DNA from: CAWICD01 sp052267165
Lineage (GTDB): Bacteria; Vulcanimicrobiota; Vulcanimicrobiia; Vulcanimicrobiales; Vulcanimicrobiaceae
Length of the DNA: 64,000 bases
Assembly: GCA_052267165.1 (NCBI GenBank)
Contig: JBKQHO010000061.1
Location: 38,688 to 102,687, forward strand
Reading direction: 5' to 3'
Part shown: piece after piece, positions 54,803 through 63,652 of the stretch
Position numbering within the stretch: the stretch's first letter is position 1
Layout of the letters: each line of letters begins with the position of its first letter
Program-made: the position numbers and the translations under genes
The notes under the pieces: model-generated
Database searches by the model: none
Seen by the model: the letters and a program-made list of their open reading frames with translations, nothing else
What the model was told of the DNA's origin: nothing

Positions 54803-55777
54803 CTAGAGGCTGAGCAGACCCAGCAGGAAGCGCACGATCGGAGCACGCGTGCGCGGTGCCGTGACGACGTAGGCTTCCGGCAAAGGCGGCGGCGCGACGA
54901 CCGGAGCGGGCGTGCGCGATGGCCGGGGTGCGGGCGGAAGCGGTTCGACGGTGATGCCCGGCGGCGGAGGTCCGAGTGCCATGCGCAGCCGTTCGAGCTC
55001 TTCGCGTTCGCGCAGCGCGCTCTGTTCGCTCGTGCGCAGCTGCGCGACGCGTGAGGCGATCTCGAAGTGGGCGCGGCGGCGGACTTCTTGCAGCCGTTCG
55101 TCGGCGGCGGCGTGCTCGCTCGCGATGCGCTCGCGTTCGCGTTGGATGCGTTCGAGACGCGCCTCCGCATCGGCCAGCTCGATCTCGGCTCGGTCGATCG
55201 CATTGCGGACTTCGGCGGCGCGGTGCTGGGCTTGCGTGAGGTTGGCGGAGCAGTTCGACTCGTGCGCCAGGGCGCTGGCCAGCAGCCGCTCGAAATCGGC
55301 TCGCGGGCCGGCGAGGCTTTCTTCGGTGAGGCGCTCTTCGTCGGCTGCGGCTTCGGCATCGGCGACGTGTTGAGCTGCGCTTGCCGCGGCGAGCCGCTCG
55401 CGTTGCGCCTGCTCCTTATCCCCGCGCTGCATCGCATCGCTCAGCGCCGCCCCGGCGTAGGCCGCTGCCGCACGAAAGCTTTCGGCTCGTTGGCCGGCTT
55501 CGCGGCGACGCGCGCGCGCCGGCTCGTCGCGTTCGAGGATCTCGTTGAGTCCGCTTTCGACTTCGGCTCGGCGCCGCACGGCCTCGCGTGCCGCGCGCTG
55601 AGCGTCCTTTTCGGCCGCCTCCGCCGCTGGCAATTCCGGGTGCTTGCTCTCGATGATGCCGCGCGACTCTTCGATCAACTGCCGGCAGGCGGTGCGCTCC
55701 GCTGCGGCGCGAGCAGCACCCTCCGTCAGTTCCCTGACTTCACGTTCGATCGAGGCCACTCGGTCGTACTCAAGCAT
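54803..55777 (-). CDS. alanine-rich coiled-coil protein
   Basis: The 324-residue protein is almost entirely heptad-like Ala/Glu/Arg sequence from residue 5 to about 265 (for example AEIELADAEARLERIQRERERI), indicating long coiled coils. A proline-rich linker (PPPPGITVEPLPPAP) follows, then a short hydrophobic tail, IVRFLLGLLSL, that might touch the membrane. No catalytic motif is seen. It starts 18 bases after the acyltransferase-3 gene on the same strand and is probably co-transcribed. A structural or scaffold role is only a guess. Confidence 0.6.
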   Translation of the reverse strand: MLEYDRVASIEREVRELTEGAARAAAERTACRQLIEESRGIIESKHPELPAAEAAEKDAQRAAREAVRRRAEVESGLNEILERDEPARARRREAGQRAESFRAAAAYAGAALSDAMQRGDKEQAQRERLAAASAAQHVADAEAAADEERLTEESLAGPRADFERLLASALAHESNCSANLTQAQHRAAEVRNAIDRAEIELADAEARLERIQRERERIASEHAAADERLQEVRRRAHFEIASRVAQLRTSEQSALREREELERLRMALGPPPPGITVEPLPPAPRPSRTPAPVVAPPPLPEAYVVTAPRTRAPIVRFLLGLLSL

Positions 55778-55794
55778 TCTTATCCTCCGCTTAT

Positions 55795-57297
55795 CTATTT
55801 CGGCTTCTTACGAGACCGAACGGAGATCTTTACTCCGTGGCCGAGAGCGGCGGCCAGCGGGTCAGCTTCTGCGGCCGTATCGGGCTGTCCGCGTTCGAGG
55901 CGGACTGGCCCGGAGACGAGCTCGGAGGCCGTCATGCCGTTGCGTCGCGCGGCGACCTCTTCGGCGAAGTACGCCGCGGCGTGCTCGGCCAACCTGCGCC
56001 GGGTTTCGATGATCTCCGCGGCGAGGTCCGCTTGCGAGCCCGTGCGCATCGTAACGATCGGACCGCGGCTTTCGCCGACCCGTTCCATGAGCGCGGACGA
56101 GGTCTGCGCGTGCATCTTGACGATCGTCGTGTTGCGGGTCGGGGCTTTGGGCGGCTCTCCCTCGGCGAGCAGTCGCACGCGATTGCTCAGCGAGCGGCCG
56201 CCGTACCGGTCGAGGTACGTGCCGAGCGCGCGGCCCAATCGGCCGCGAAACTTGTAATCCGCGAACCAGCGGTCGACGAGCTGCCAAAGCGCGAAGCCGC
56301 AGACCATGCTCAACGCGAAGGCGTTGAGCGCGATGCTCGAGGCCGGACTCGTGGCGAGTTGACGGACGGCAAAGGCGATCGCCGGAACGACCGTCAGCGA
56401 GACCGCGAACGAGATTTGGCCGAGCAGCCGTAGCGGTGCCAGCTCGAGGATCTGCTCGAGATACGGGATCCGGCCCGCGGCGACGGCCAGCGCGGCGAAC
56501 GCGATCGCCCAGAAGGGGTTTGCCGGGAAAGGCACGGGCGCGCCGGCCGGTCCGGGGAGCGTCGCAAGGAAAGGATCGAGCGCGAACGCGGCGGCGCCGG
56601 CGACCAGAGCGGCCGGCAACGCGAAGCGAAATGCCTTGTCGTCCTTGACGAGCGCCTCGGCCGCGACGATTCCGAGCATGAACGGTACGGCGGCGCCCAG
56701 CGCCCAGCCGTGCGCGACCGGCAGCAGCGCGTCGGTAGACCCGGCCAGCAGAGCGATCCCGACGAACGCGGCCGGGGCGCGCGTCCAGAGCACGATCAAC
56801 AGCGGAAAGAGAACGTACCAGCGCATCGTGACGGCCAGGGTCCACATGCCGTCGTTGCCGAGGCTGTTGCCGGCGAAGATCGCCTGGCGCAGCACCTGGT
56901 CGAGCGGCGGAACCGGGCCCGCCACGGCGTGAATGCCGTAGAAGCCGGCCGTCAGCGGCACGAGCACGAGCAGCGCGAGAACGGCCAGGTAGGCCGGAAA
57001 GATGCGGGCGACGCGCTTAAGCGCGTACACGGCCGGATCGAAATCGGCCCGGCGTTTGTGGTGGAGCTGGTTGAGCAGCGGATACGCCAGCACCAGGCCC
57101 GAGATGACGTAGAAGAGCGCGACCGCGTTGGAGCTGCTCTGGGCAGCGCGCAGAATCGCCGGGTGAAGGCCGCCGCGCGGCAGCACGCGGACGAGTTCGT
57201 ATCCGACGACGCCCAGCATCGCAAGCGCGCGCAGACCGTCGGCAAAGCCGAGATACTGCCGGTCCCGGTCAAGTCCGTGACGTGCGTGGTTCACCAT
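55795..57297 (-). CDS. acyltransferase family 3-like membrane protein
   Basis: About ten hydrophobic segments in the first 370 residues match the OafA-like acyltransferase-3 topology, opening QYLGFADGLRALAMLGVVGYELVRVLP. In functional members an essential His stands at the VVxxH position of the first helix; here it reads VVGYELV. The last 130 residues are cytoplasmic, helical and charged (RRRLAEHAAAYFAEEVAARRN), which is unusual for the family. The missing His suggests a non-catalytic or divergent protein. Paired with the coiled-coil gene downstream. Confidence 0.75.
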   Translation of the reverse strand: MVNHARHGLDRDRQYLGFADGLRALAMLGVVGYELVRVLPRGGLHPAILRAAQSSSNAVALFYVISGLVLAYPLLNQLHHKRRADFDPAVYALKRVARIFPAYLAVLALLVLVPLTAGFYGIHAVAGPVPPLDQVLRQAIFAGNSLGNDGMWTLAVTMRWYVLFPLLIVLWTRAPAAFVGIALLAGSTDALLPVAHGWALGAAVPFMLGIVAAEALVKDDKAFRFALPAALVAGAAAFALDPFLATLPGPAGAPVPFPANPFWAIAFAALAVAAGRIPYLEQILELAPLRLLGQISFAVSLTVVPAIAFAVRQLATSPASSIALNAFALSMVCGFALWQLVDRWFADYKFRGRLGRALGTYLDRYGGRSLSNRVRLLAEGEPPKAPTRNTTIVKMHAQTSSALMERVGESRGPIVTMRTGSQADLAAEIIETRRRLAEHAAAYFAEEVAARRNGMTASELVSGPVRLERGQPDTAAEADPLAAALGHGVKISVRSRKKPK

Positions 57298-57487
57298 CTA
57301 TCCGACGTTATCGGCAGAATGTGACGGGGGTTCCCTATGCGCGAGCCCGGCCGCGAGGAACGCAGCCCAAGCCGGCGCTCTGACGCTCGTTCTCTTGGGT
57401 ACCGACCCGGGCGGGTGCTCCGGCCAGCCCGCACGAAAGCGACCCGGCATTCGCGCTTTCCGCGACCCTCTTCTCAGGAGGTATCTT

Positions 57488-58462
57488 ATGCTTTCCCAAG
57501 GGTCTAGACGGCTTCGGGCGGCGCTCGTCGCAGTCGCTCTCGCCTGTGCCGCGTTCGCGTTGCCCAGCCCGAGCCGGGCGGCTGGGCCGACGGTCGCCGT
57601 GCTCGATTTCAGCACGCAAGGACTGACGAGCGACTGGTGGGGACAGTTCGAGCCGGGGGTCGCGCTGTCCGATCTCGTGACCGATCAGCTCGTCAACGGC
57701 GGCAACTTCAACGTCGTCGACCGCAAGCATCTGGCCAACATCATGCAGGAGCACCAGCTCACGACCGGCGGCGAGGTCTCCCCGGCCACGGCGATCCAGA
57801 GCGGACGCCTGACCGGCGCGCGCTATCTGATCAGCGGCAACATCCTGCAATTCGACAAGACCGGCGGCACGAACGTGGGCGGAGCGGCGGGCTCCCTCTT
57901 CGGCGGCGTCGTCGGCGGCCTCGCGGGCGGCGTTCACCAAGAACGGGTGACGCTCAAAGTGCAAGTGCGCGTCATCGACGCGGTCAGCGGCGTCATCCTG
58001 CAGTCGTTCGCCGACGAGCAGACGCAGAAAGGCACCTCGTGGACCGGCTTCGGGGGCGGCGCGGGCGGCGGCGCGTTCGGCGTGGGCGGCTATTCGAACG
58101 AGCAGTTCACCAGCTCGACGATGGGCCATCTCATCAACGACGAGGCCGGGATCATCGTCAAGCACATCGATCCTTCGAAGTTTCAAGCCGCGGCGCCGGC
58201 CGCCGCCGCGATTCACGGCCGCATCTTGTCGGTCGACGGCGACGACATCATCCTGAACATCGGCACCAATCGCGGCGTGCAGGTCGGTCAGTATTTCGAC
58301 GTCCTCTCCGTCAAGGAGTTGAAGGATCCCGATTCGGGCCGGATCATCACCAGCGAGATGACCAAGGGCACGATCCAAATCATCACGGTGAGTTCGGACT
58401 CGTCGGTCGGCAAGCGCGTCAGCGGGAGCGTGAAGGCGCTGGAGACGGTCAAGAGCCAGTAG
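57488..58462 (+). CDS. CsgG-like exported protein
   Basis: The 324-residue protein starts at ATG 57488 with AGGAGG eight bases upstream. A signal peptide ends at PSRAAGP. The CsgG/PEGA-type core follows: VAVLDFSTQG, NFNVVDRKHLANIMQEH, TGARYLISGNI and VRVIDAVSGVIL. A glycine-rich loop (GGGAGGGAFGVGG) interrupts the core. The C-terminal domain (IHGRILSVDGDDIILNIG) resembles the FlgT C-terminal fold. No lipobox cysteine is seen, so it is more likely periplasmic than an outer-membrane lipoprotein pore. Curli genes are absent. Confidence 0.78.
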   Translation: MLSQGSRRLRAALVAVALACAAFALPSPSRAAGPTVAVLDFSTQGLTSDWWGQFEPGVALSDLVTDQLVNGGNFNVVDRKHLANIMQEHQLTTGGEVSPATAIQSGRLTGARYLISGNILQFDKTGGTNVGGAAGSLFGGVVGGLAGGVHQERVTLKVQVRVIDAVSGVILQSFADEQTQKGTSWTGFGGGAGGGAFGVGGYSNEQFTSSTMGHLINDEAGIIVKHIDPSKFQAAAPAAAAIHGRILSVDGDDIILNIGTNRGVQVGQYFDVLSVKELKDPDSGRIITSEMTKGTIQIITVSSDSSVGKRVSGSVKALETVKSQ

Positions 58463-58534
58463 GCGTTCCGGGGGCGCGTGCGTTCGAGGGGCCCAAAGCG
58501 CCCCTCACGAACGCACGCTGGACCTGCGGAGCCC

Positions 58535-58607
58535 GGGCGGTTAGCTCAGTTGGGAGAGCGGCACCCTTACAAGGTGAAGGTCGGCGGTTCGAGCCCGTCA
58601 TCGCCCA
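58535..58607 (+). tRNA. tRNA-Val (TAC)
   Basis: Acceptor GGGCGGT pairs with ATCGCCC; the D arm is GCTC/GAGC; the anticodon loop CTTACAA gives TAC; the T arm is GGCGG-TTCGAGC-CCGTC. Discriminator base A is followed by no CCA. It lies 72 bases after the CsgG-like gene and directly before a truncated kinase-like gene. Confidence 0.95.
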
Positions 58608-58650
58608 TGAGCCCCGCTCGGATCGCGCGCTCGACCTCGCGGCGGACACC

Positions 58651-59013
58651 GTGCAGAGATTCAACGCGCTCATCCTCGAGGGGATTCCCGGTGCCGGAAA
58701 GTCGACGCTGATCGACGCGCTGCTGCGGCGTCACGTCGCGTCTGCGCCGCGGCGCGAGCTTCGGACGTTCGTGCACCTCGCGCAGACGCACACCTACGGC
58801 CCGCTCGCCGGCGCTGAGGACGACGGTACGCTCACCGTCGCCGACAACTGCGCGCATCTCGCAAACGTCGTGCGCCTCGTCGAATGGCTGCACGCCGGCG
58901 TCGCGCACCCGAAGCATCCGCCGTGCTTCGTTGCGATCGACACGTTGCACCTGACGCGTTGCGTCCGCGAGCGTCGAGCGCGCCTTCGCCTTTTGGACCT
59001 TGCGCGAGCATAA
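58651..59013 (+). pseudogene. truncated P-loop (thymidylate kinase-like) protein
   Basis: GTG 58651 opens QRFNALILEGIPGAGKSTLIDALLRRH with a clear Walker A motif, then LRTFVHLAQTHTYGPLAGAEDDGTLTV and FVAIDTLHLTRCVR. Family members continue for another hundred residues with the lid and second substrate site; here the sequence diverges and stops after 14 codons. It is about 120 residues long. Probably a 3'-truncated gene, though a short product is possible. Confidence 0.55.
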
Positions 59014-59022
59014 AGCAGAAGC

Positions 59023-59724
59023 GTGCCGTCCTTAGGCACAACGTTCGCTGCTCTCGCGCTGCTGATCGCGGCCGCGCAGCCGGGGGCGGCCGTCGAATCT
59101 CTGGTCACCGCGGTCGTTCACGTTCCGCTTGCGATGCCGCTGGCGCGCGAGCCTCGGCCCGATTCATACTGCTTGGGCGAGCGCCGTGCGGCGACGATCG
59201 TGCCGGTCCCGCGGCGGCTGCTGCTGCGCTACCAAACGCGTCTGCGCTCGATCCGAGCAGTGACCGAGCGCTTCGGGTTCGGTACGTGGTTGACGGGATC
59301 GAACGCGAACGACGCGCTCGCGTTCGAGGAGGACGACCACGTCTTCGTGCGCGCGCCGCTTGCCATGCTCGAGCGCGATCTGCCGCCGCTGCTGCACCGG
59401 ATGCGCCTCGAGCTGCACCAGCAAGAGACGCTGGCCGAACTCTTCGCGCGCGCTGGCGGCCCAGGCGAGCGCCGCACGCGCCTCGAGGTCGTCTTACCGT
59501 TTGACCGCGCCACGTACGCGACGCTCGCTAGGGCGCACCGCATCTTTGGCGACGGAGGCCGTTCGGGTGCCTCGCAGTTCGATGACCGGCAGGGCGTGCA
59601 CGTCTATTCCAGCGTCGCGCCGCAAGCGCTCGGCCGGATCCGAGCGGAGCTGCGTTCGGCGGGCTTCGCGTTCAGCGCTTCGCCGTCCGCGTTGTTCGTC
59701 GATGCCGCGGCTCCGTGTCACTGA
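59023..59724 (+). CDS. hypothetical protein with N-terminal hydrophobic segment
   Basis: The 233-residue product opens PSLGTTFAALALLIAAAQPGAA, a signal-peptide-like or buried helix. It continues with charged alpha/beta sequence (RSIRAVTERFGFGTWLTGSN, LPPLLHRMRLELHQQETLAELF). No metal or catalytic motif is visible and I do not recognise the family. It follows the truncated kinase-like gene by nine bases and precedes an ABC transporter operon by 61 bases. Function unknown. Confidence 0.5.
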   Translation: MPSLGTTFAALALLIAAAQPGAAVESLVTAVVHVPLAMPLAREPRPDSYCLGERRAATIVPVPRRLLLRYQTRLRSIRAVTERFGFGTWLTGSNANDALAFEEDDHVFVRAPLAMLERDLPPLLHRMRLELHQQETLAELFARAGGPGERRTRLEVVLPFDRATYATLARAHRIFGDGGRSGASQFDDRQGVHVYSSVAPQALGRIRAELRSAGFAFSASPSALFVDAAAPCH

Positions 59725-59785
59725 GGGCCGTGAAGCGTCGGACAGTTTTGCAAACTTTGTGCCGGCAACGCGGTCCAACCGTAGC

Positions 59786-60706
59786 GTGGATGCGATTGTG
59801 GTCGAGCGCTTGGTCAAGCGCTACGGGGACCTGGAGGCCGTTGCGGGCATCAGTTTTACGGTCCCGCGCGGCACGATCTTCGGCCTGTTGGGACGCAACG
59901 GCGCGGGCAAGACCACGACCCTCGAGTGCTGCATCGGCCTGGGCAAGGTGACCTCGGGCTCGATCCGCGTGCTTGGGCTCGACCCCGGCGACAAGGCCCA
60001 GCTCGCACGGCTGCGTCCGCGCATCGGCGTCCAGCTTCAGGCGACGTCGCTTCCGGAGAAAGCGGCCGTCGGCGAACTGCTCGAGCTCTACGCCGCTTAT
60101 TACGACATCGCACCGCGTACCGAAGAGATGATTCGGCGCGTGGGGCTCGAGGGCAAGGCCGACCGGCAGATCGCGCAGATGTCGGGCGGCGAACAGCAGC
60201 GCCTGGCGCTCGCTTTGGCGTTGCAGCACGATCCCGACGTGCTGTTTCTGGACGAGCCGACGGCGGGCATGGACGCGTTTGGGCGCCGCATCCTCTGGGC
60301 CGAAGTCGAGAAATTGCGCGATGCGGGGAAGACGATCGTGCTCACGACGCACTATATCGAAGAGGCCGAGCGCCTCTGCGACCGGATCTGCGTCGTGCAG
60401 CGCGGCAAGATCGTGGCGAGCGACACGCCCGCTAACTTGGTGACGCATTTCGGCGGCGCGGCGCGGGTCTGCATCACCGCCGACGGCTTCTCCCCGGAGG
60501 GAACGCTCTCGGCGCTCGGCACGTGGACGCGCAGCAACGGCGAGTGGCTGTTGGTGACGCCCGGCGAGCCCGGCTTGGCGCTGGCCGACGTCGTGACGCG
60601 CGCCAATGCGATGAACGCCAAGATCACCTCGCTCGACATGCACCGGCCGGAGCTCGAGGACGCGTTCATCGCGATCACTGGCGAGAAGATCGGAGAAGGC
60701 GAATGA
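59786..60706 (+). CDS. ABC transporter ATP-binding protein (ABC-2 exporter type)
   Basis: From GTG 59786, 306 residues with all nucleotide-binding motifs: Walker A GRNGAGKTT, signature MSGGEQQRLALA, Walker B VLFLDEPTAGMD and the switch His in TTHYIEEAERL. The C-terminal 70 residues are the usual accessory domain of drug and antibiotic export ATPases. The stop overlaps the ATG of the permease gene (ATGA), so the two are coupled. Substrate not predictable. Confidence 0.93.
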   Translation: MDAIVVERLVKRYGDLEAVAGISFTVPRGTIFGLLGRNGAGKTTTLECCIGLGKVTSGSIRVLGLDPGDKAQLARLRPRIGVQLQATSLPEKAAVGELLELYAAYYDIAPRTEEMIRRVGLEGKADRQIAQMSGGEQQRLALALALQHDPDVLFLDEPTAGMDAFGRRILWAEVEKLRDAGKTIVLTTHYIEEAERLCDRICVVQRGKIVASDTPANLVTHFGGAARVCITADGFSPEGTLSALGTWTRSNGEWLLVTPGEPGLALADVVTRANAMNAKITSLDMHRPELEDAFIAITGEKIGEGE

Positions 60707-61446
60707 AACTGCTGCGCATGTTCCTGGTCCAGACGCAGATGCACTTCCGCTGGTACTTTCTGCGCGACGGCGAGATGATGTTCTGGACGCTCGCGATGCC
60801 GGTCTTCTTCTTGGTTCTGTTCTCGTTCGCGTTTGCGACCGGCCCCTCGTCCTCGGCTTCGTCGTTCCTGGTCCCCGGCATCATCGGCGCGCAAGTGCTG
60901 AGCTCGGGCTTTTGGGGCGTGGGCGTGATGCTCGCGACTTTCCGGGAGAAACAACTCTTGCGGCGAGTCTATCTGACGCCGATCCCGCCTTGGGTGTTCT
61001 TCGCCTCGCTGGTCGCGTACCGGATGGTGCTGCTCGCTGCTCAGGCGATCATTCTGGTCACGGTCGGAGCGCTCGTCTTCCACGTTCGCATCACCGGCAA
61101 TCCGCTCGCGATTCTGGCGATCCTGGTGCTCGGCACCGCGACCTTCGTCTCGCTCGGCACGATCATCGGCGCGCTCGCGCGCACGACCGAGAGCGCGAAC
61201 AACATCGCCTCGATCTTGACGGTGCCGTTGGCGTTCGTCTCCGACGCCTACATTCCGATCGACCGTTTCCCTCACGCCGTGAGCAACGCGCTGCGCTTGT
61301 TGCCCTCGACGCAGTTCATCGACATCTTTCGCGGCGTATCGGTCGGAGGCGAAGCTCTGACCCAATACGCCGCGTGGATTCTCGCATTGGCCGTTTGGAT
61401 GGTTGTCGGCACGCTGATCAGCGCCCGCACGTTTCGCTGGGTGTAG
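60703..61446 (+). CDS. ABC-2 type permease
   Basis: The 247-residue membrane partner has six hydrophobic segments. After a short cytoplasmic start, the first covers MFWTLAMPVFFLVLFSFAFA; later ones include AAQAIILVTVGALVF and ILALAVWMVVGTLIS. The conserved tract ARTTESANNIASILTVPLAFVSDAYIPIDRFP is typical of ABC-2 permeases of drug or lipid exporters. Translation starts within the stop codon of the ATPase gene. Together they form a half-size exporter. Confidence 0.93.
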   Translation: MKLLRMFLVQTQMHFRWYFLRDGEMMFWTLAMPVFFLVLFSFAFATGPSSSASSFLVPGIIGAQVLSSGFWGVGVMLATFREKQLLRRVYLTPIPPWVFFASLVAYRMVLLAAQAIILVTVGALVFHVRITGNPLAILAILVLGTATFVSLGTIIGALARTTESANNIASILTVPLAFVSDAYIPIDRFPHAVSNALRLLPSTQFIDIFRGVSVGGEALTQYAAWILALAVWMVVGTLISARTFRWV

Positions 61447-61725
61447 TCGCGTGCCGCTGCGCGTGCGTTATGCGCGTGCTTTTAGCGGAAGTAGATACTC
61501 CACGGCTTGAACGGCGGGGGTTCGGCCGGCGTGGGAACGTACGCGGGAACGGTCTTGGGGGCAGGCCGGCGCGCTGCGCCGCGCAGGATTAGGAGGACCG
61601 AAGAAAAGCCTGTCACGGACGGCTCCTCGCTCGAAGCAAAAAAGGGTTGTGATCTCTCTATCGGCCGCGGAGGCGGGTCGACTCAGTGCCGTGAAGTCGC
61701 CGAGCGGAGAAAGCTGACGAGGGTC

Positions 61726-61986
61726 GTGTGGATCATCGCGCGGTTCGCGTGCGTTTGGTTCGTGCCGTTCGGAGGCATCTTGAACGCGCTGCACCACCGC
61801 GAGCTCGGGATGATGGTCGGCGGTGCGGGTCTGGCCGGAATCTTGGTCTGCTTCACCGCGGTCAAGCTGGCGGACCGATCCGAGCGTTCGTCCGTCAAAG
61901 GGGCCGGAGGCGGACGTTCCGTCAGTTCACGAGGGGGACCTCGGGTAGCGGACCTACCCGCGGCCGACGTATCGTCGGATTATTGA
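61726..61986 (+). CDS. possible small membrane protein
   Basis: From GTG 61726 the frame gives WIIARFACVWFVPFGGILNALHHRELGMMVGGAGLAGILVCFTAVKLADRSE, two helices around a polar loop, then a polar tail of about 30 residues. The start is uncertain, since the frame is open further upstream without plausible protein sequence. No family recognised. The 280 bases before it hold nothing I can support. Confidence 0.4.
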   Translation: MWIIARFACVWFVPFGGILNALHHRELGMMVGGAGLAGILVCFTAVKLADRSERSSVKGAGGGRSVSSRGGPRVADLPAADVSSDY

Positions 61987-62041
61987 CATCCCGCTGGACT
62001 ATTCGTCGGGGGAAGCCCATAATTGAGGCAGAGGTACGGAA

Positions 62042-62563
62042 ATGCTCGCCGCCGACAATCACCCTTCGCGGAACGCCGCTCCCGGTTTAGATCAGATCGA
62101 CCTAGGGCTCATTCGGTTGCTCGAGGCCGACGGACGCGCAAGCCAGGAGGAGCTCGCCCGCGAGGTGGGGCTCTCGCGGCCGGCCGTTCACGAACGCTTG
62201 CGCAAGCTCGAGCAGCACGGCGTCATCGGCGGATACACCGTTCACGTCGATTGGAGCGCCGTCGGCCTGCCGATCTTGGCCTTCATCCTGGTGCGGACGA
62301 CGGGGCGTTGCGCCCACAGCACCGCCGAGATCGCCGCCGTCGCCGAACGCTCGGCGTTCATCGAAGAAGTCCACCGAGTCACCGGCGACTTCTGCTTTCT
62401 CGTCAAGGCACGCGCTTCGACGTCGGCGACGCTGGAAGCGCTCATCGACCGTATCCGCGACGTCCCCGGCGTTCGAGCGACTCACACGACGCTCGCGCTC
62501 TCGACGCTGCGCGGAAGCCTGGGGTTGACGCACGCGGCCCCTGAACAGCGCGTCGCGACTTAA
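62042..62563 (+). CDS. Lrp/AsnC-family transcriptional regulator
   Basis: The 173-residue regulator starts DQIDLGLIRLLEADGRASQEELAREVGLSRPAVHERLRKLEQHGVIGGY, the Lrp-type helix-turn-helix. An RAM ligand-binding domain follows, with EVHRVTGDFCFLVKARA and TLEALIDRIRDVPGV. Such proteins respond to amino acids and act as dimers or octamers. GAGGTACGG precedes ATG 62042. A 43-residue ORF begins 14 bases downstream of its stop. Confidence 0.93.
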   Translation: MLAADNHPSRNAAPGLDQIDLGLIRLLEADGRASQEELAREVGLSRPAVHERLRKLEQHGVIGGYTVHVDWSAVGLPILAFILVRTTGRCAHSTAEIAAVAERSAFIEEVHRVTGDFCFLVKARASTSATLEALIDRIRDVPGVRATHTTLALSTLRGSLGLTHAAPEQRVAT

Positions 62564-62577
62564 TTCTTGAGGATACT

Positions 62578-62709
62578 ATGGTGATTAAAGGTCTACGGAT
62601 TATCTTTCCGACTCGCGAAGACAAGCAGGCCCGGCACGAGCTCGAAAAAGCCATGCGCGACGATCTCGAGCGCCGGCTGATCTCGACGAGCGTCGGTCTC
62701 TTCCGCTAA
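62578..62709 (+). CDS. 43-residue basic/acidic small protein
   Basis: ATG 62578, preceded by GAGG seven bases upstream, encodes MVIKGLRIIFPTREDKQARH and a helical tail (EKAMRDDLERRLISTSVGLF). It is amphipathic and charged, with no membrane helix. Spacing of 14 bases from the Lrp gene suggests co-transcription. I do not recognise it. A ribosome site and coding-like composition support it despite its size. Confidence 0.5.
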   Translation: MVIKGLRIIFPTREDKQARHELEKAMRDDLERRLISTSVGLFR

Positions 62710-62750
62710 GTCCAAGCCCGGCCTCGCTCGGGTCTGCGCGCCGCGCCTAG

Positions 62751-63638
62751 CTAGGCGAACGGCTCGAGGAACTGGCGTAGCTGGGCGTTGAGGGTCGATT
62801 CGCAGTCGAGCTGGAGGTAGTGGCCTCCCGCAAACATGCGGTAGTCGAATGCCGACCCGAGCTTGCTGCGCAGTTGGGTGACGAGGTTCGGAAAGTGCGG
62901 CTGAAACCAGCCGACGCTGCCTTCGACCAGGCGCGTCGGCGCGTCGATCTCTTCGGCGAACAGACGCAGCGGGAAGCCGGCGGGGCCGTCTGCCAGCTCG
63001 ATGATAGCGCGCGGATATTCGATGGGAGTCTGCCTGCGCTGGAATTGCCAGGCGCGCTCCATCACGGTCCGGTCGTAGAACGTGAGCGAGAAGAGATAGC
63101 GCGCGAAGATGAGCGCCCACGCGTCGTCGTCTTGGAAGCCTTGCGCCAGCTGCACGAGGAACGGACGCGCGAAAACTCCGAAGGGGCCGAACAACCCTGA
63201 CTTCAGGGCGAGGCCCGCGCCGAAATAGACCGGCTCGACGAGGAAGAGCCCGGCGACCGCGTCGGGCCGCGAGGCGCCGAGCGCGAGCGCGAGGAAGCCA
63301 CCCGTGGAATGGCCGGCGACGATCGGGGGGCGCCCTTCGAGCGCGACGACGCGCTCGAGCGCTTGTTGCGCGTCGAGGTAGTAGTCGGCAAGGCCGGCGT
63401 CGGCGACCCGCGGACACCCGCCATGGCCGCGGGCTTCCCAGGCGTAGGTGCGGCGCCCGTTGGCGAAGGCGGCGGCTTGCGGTTCCCACGACCACGCCGC
63501 CCCTCCTGCTCCGTGCAAGAAGAGGATCGGAGCCGCGCCCGGCTCGCCACGCACGACGAGCGCGCCGCCGGCGGGCAGCTCCTCGCGCCGCTCGCGCGAC
63601 GCCTGGCTCGCGGCTAGGTCGACGGTGGTTTCAGTCAC
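62751..63638 (-). CDS. alpha/beta hydrolase
   Basis: From GTG 63638, about 295 residues. The oxyanion motif FLHGAGGAAWSW, the nucleophile elbow VAGHSTGGFLALALG with Ser, and the final catalytic His in MFAGGHYLQLD are all visible. A cap domain occupies the middle (FQDDDAWALIFARYLFSLTFYDR). The frame is open further upstream but overlaps the preceding gene; VTETTVDLAASQ is the better start. Likely an esterase or epoxide-hydrolase-like enzyme of unknown substrate. It follows the phasin-like gene by 14 bases. Confidence 0.88.
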   Translation of the reverse strand: MTETTVDLAASQASRERREELPAGGALVVRGEPGAAPILFLHGAGGAAWSWEPQAAAFANGRRTYAWEARGHGGCPRVADAGLADYYLDAQQALERVVALEGRPPIVAGHSTGGFLALALGASRPDAVAGLFLVEPVYFGAGLALKSGLFGPFGVFARPFLVQLAQGFQDDDAWALIFARYLFSLTFYDRTVMERAWQFQRRQTPIEYPRAIIELADGPAGFPLRLFAEEIDAPTRLVEGSVGWFQPHFPNLVTQLRSKLGSAFDYRMFAGGHYLQLDCESTLNAQLRQFLEPFA

Positions 63639-63652
63639 GAGCGGCCCCCGGA

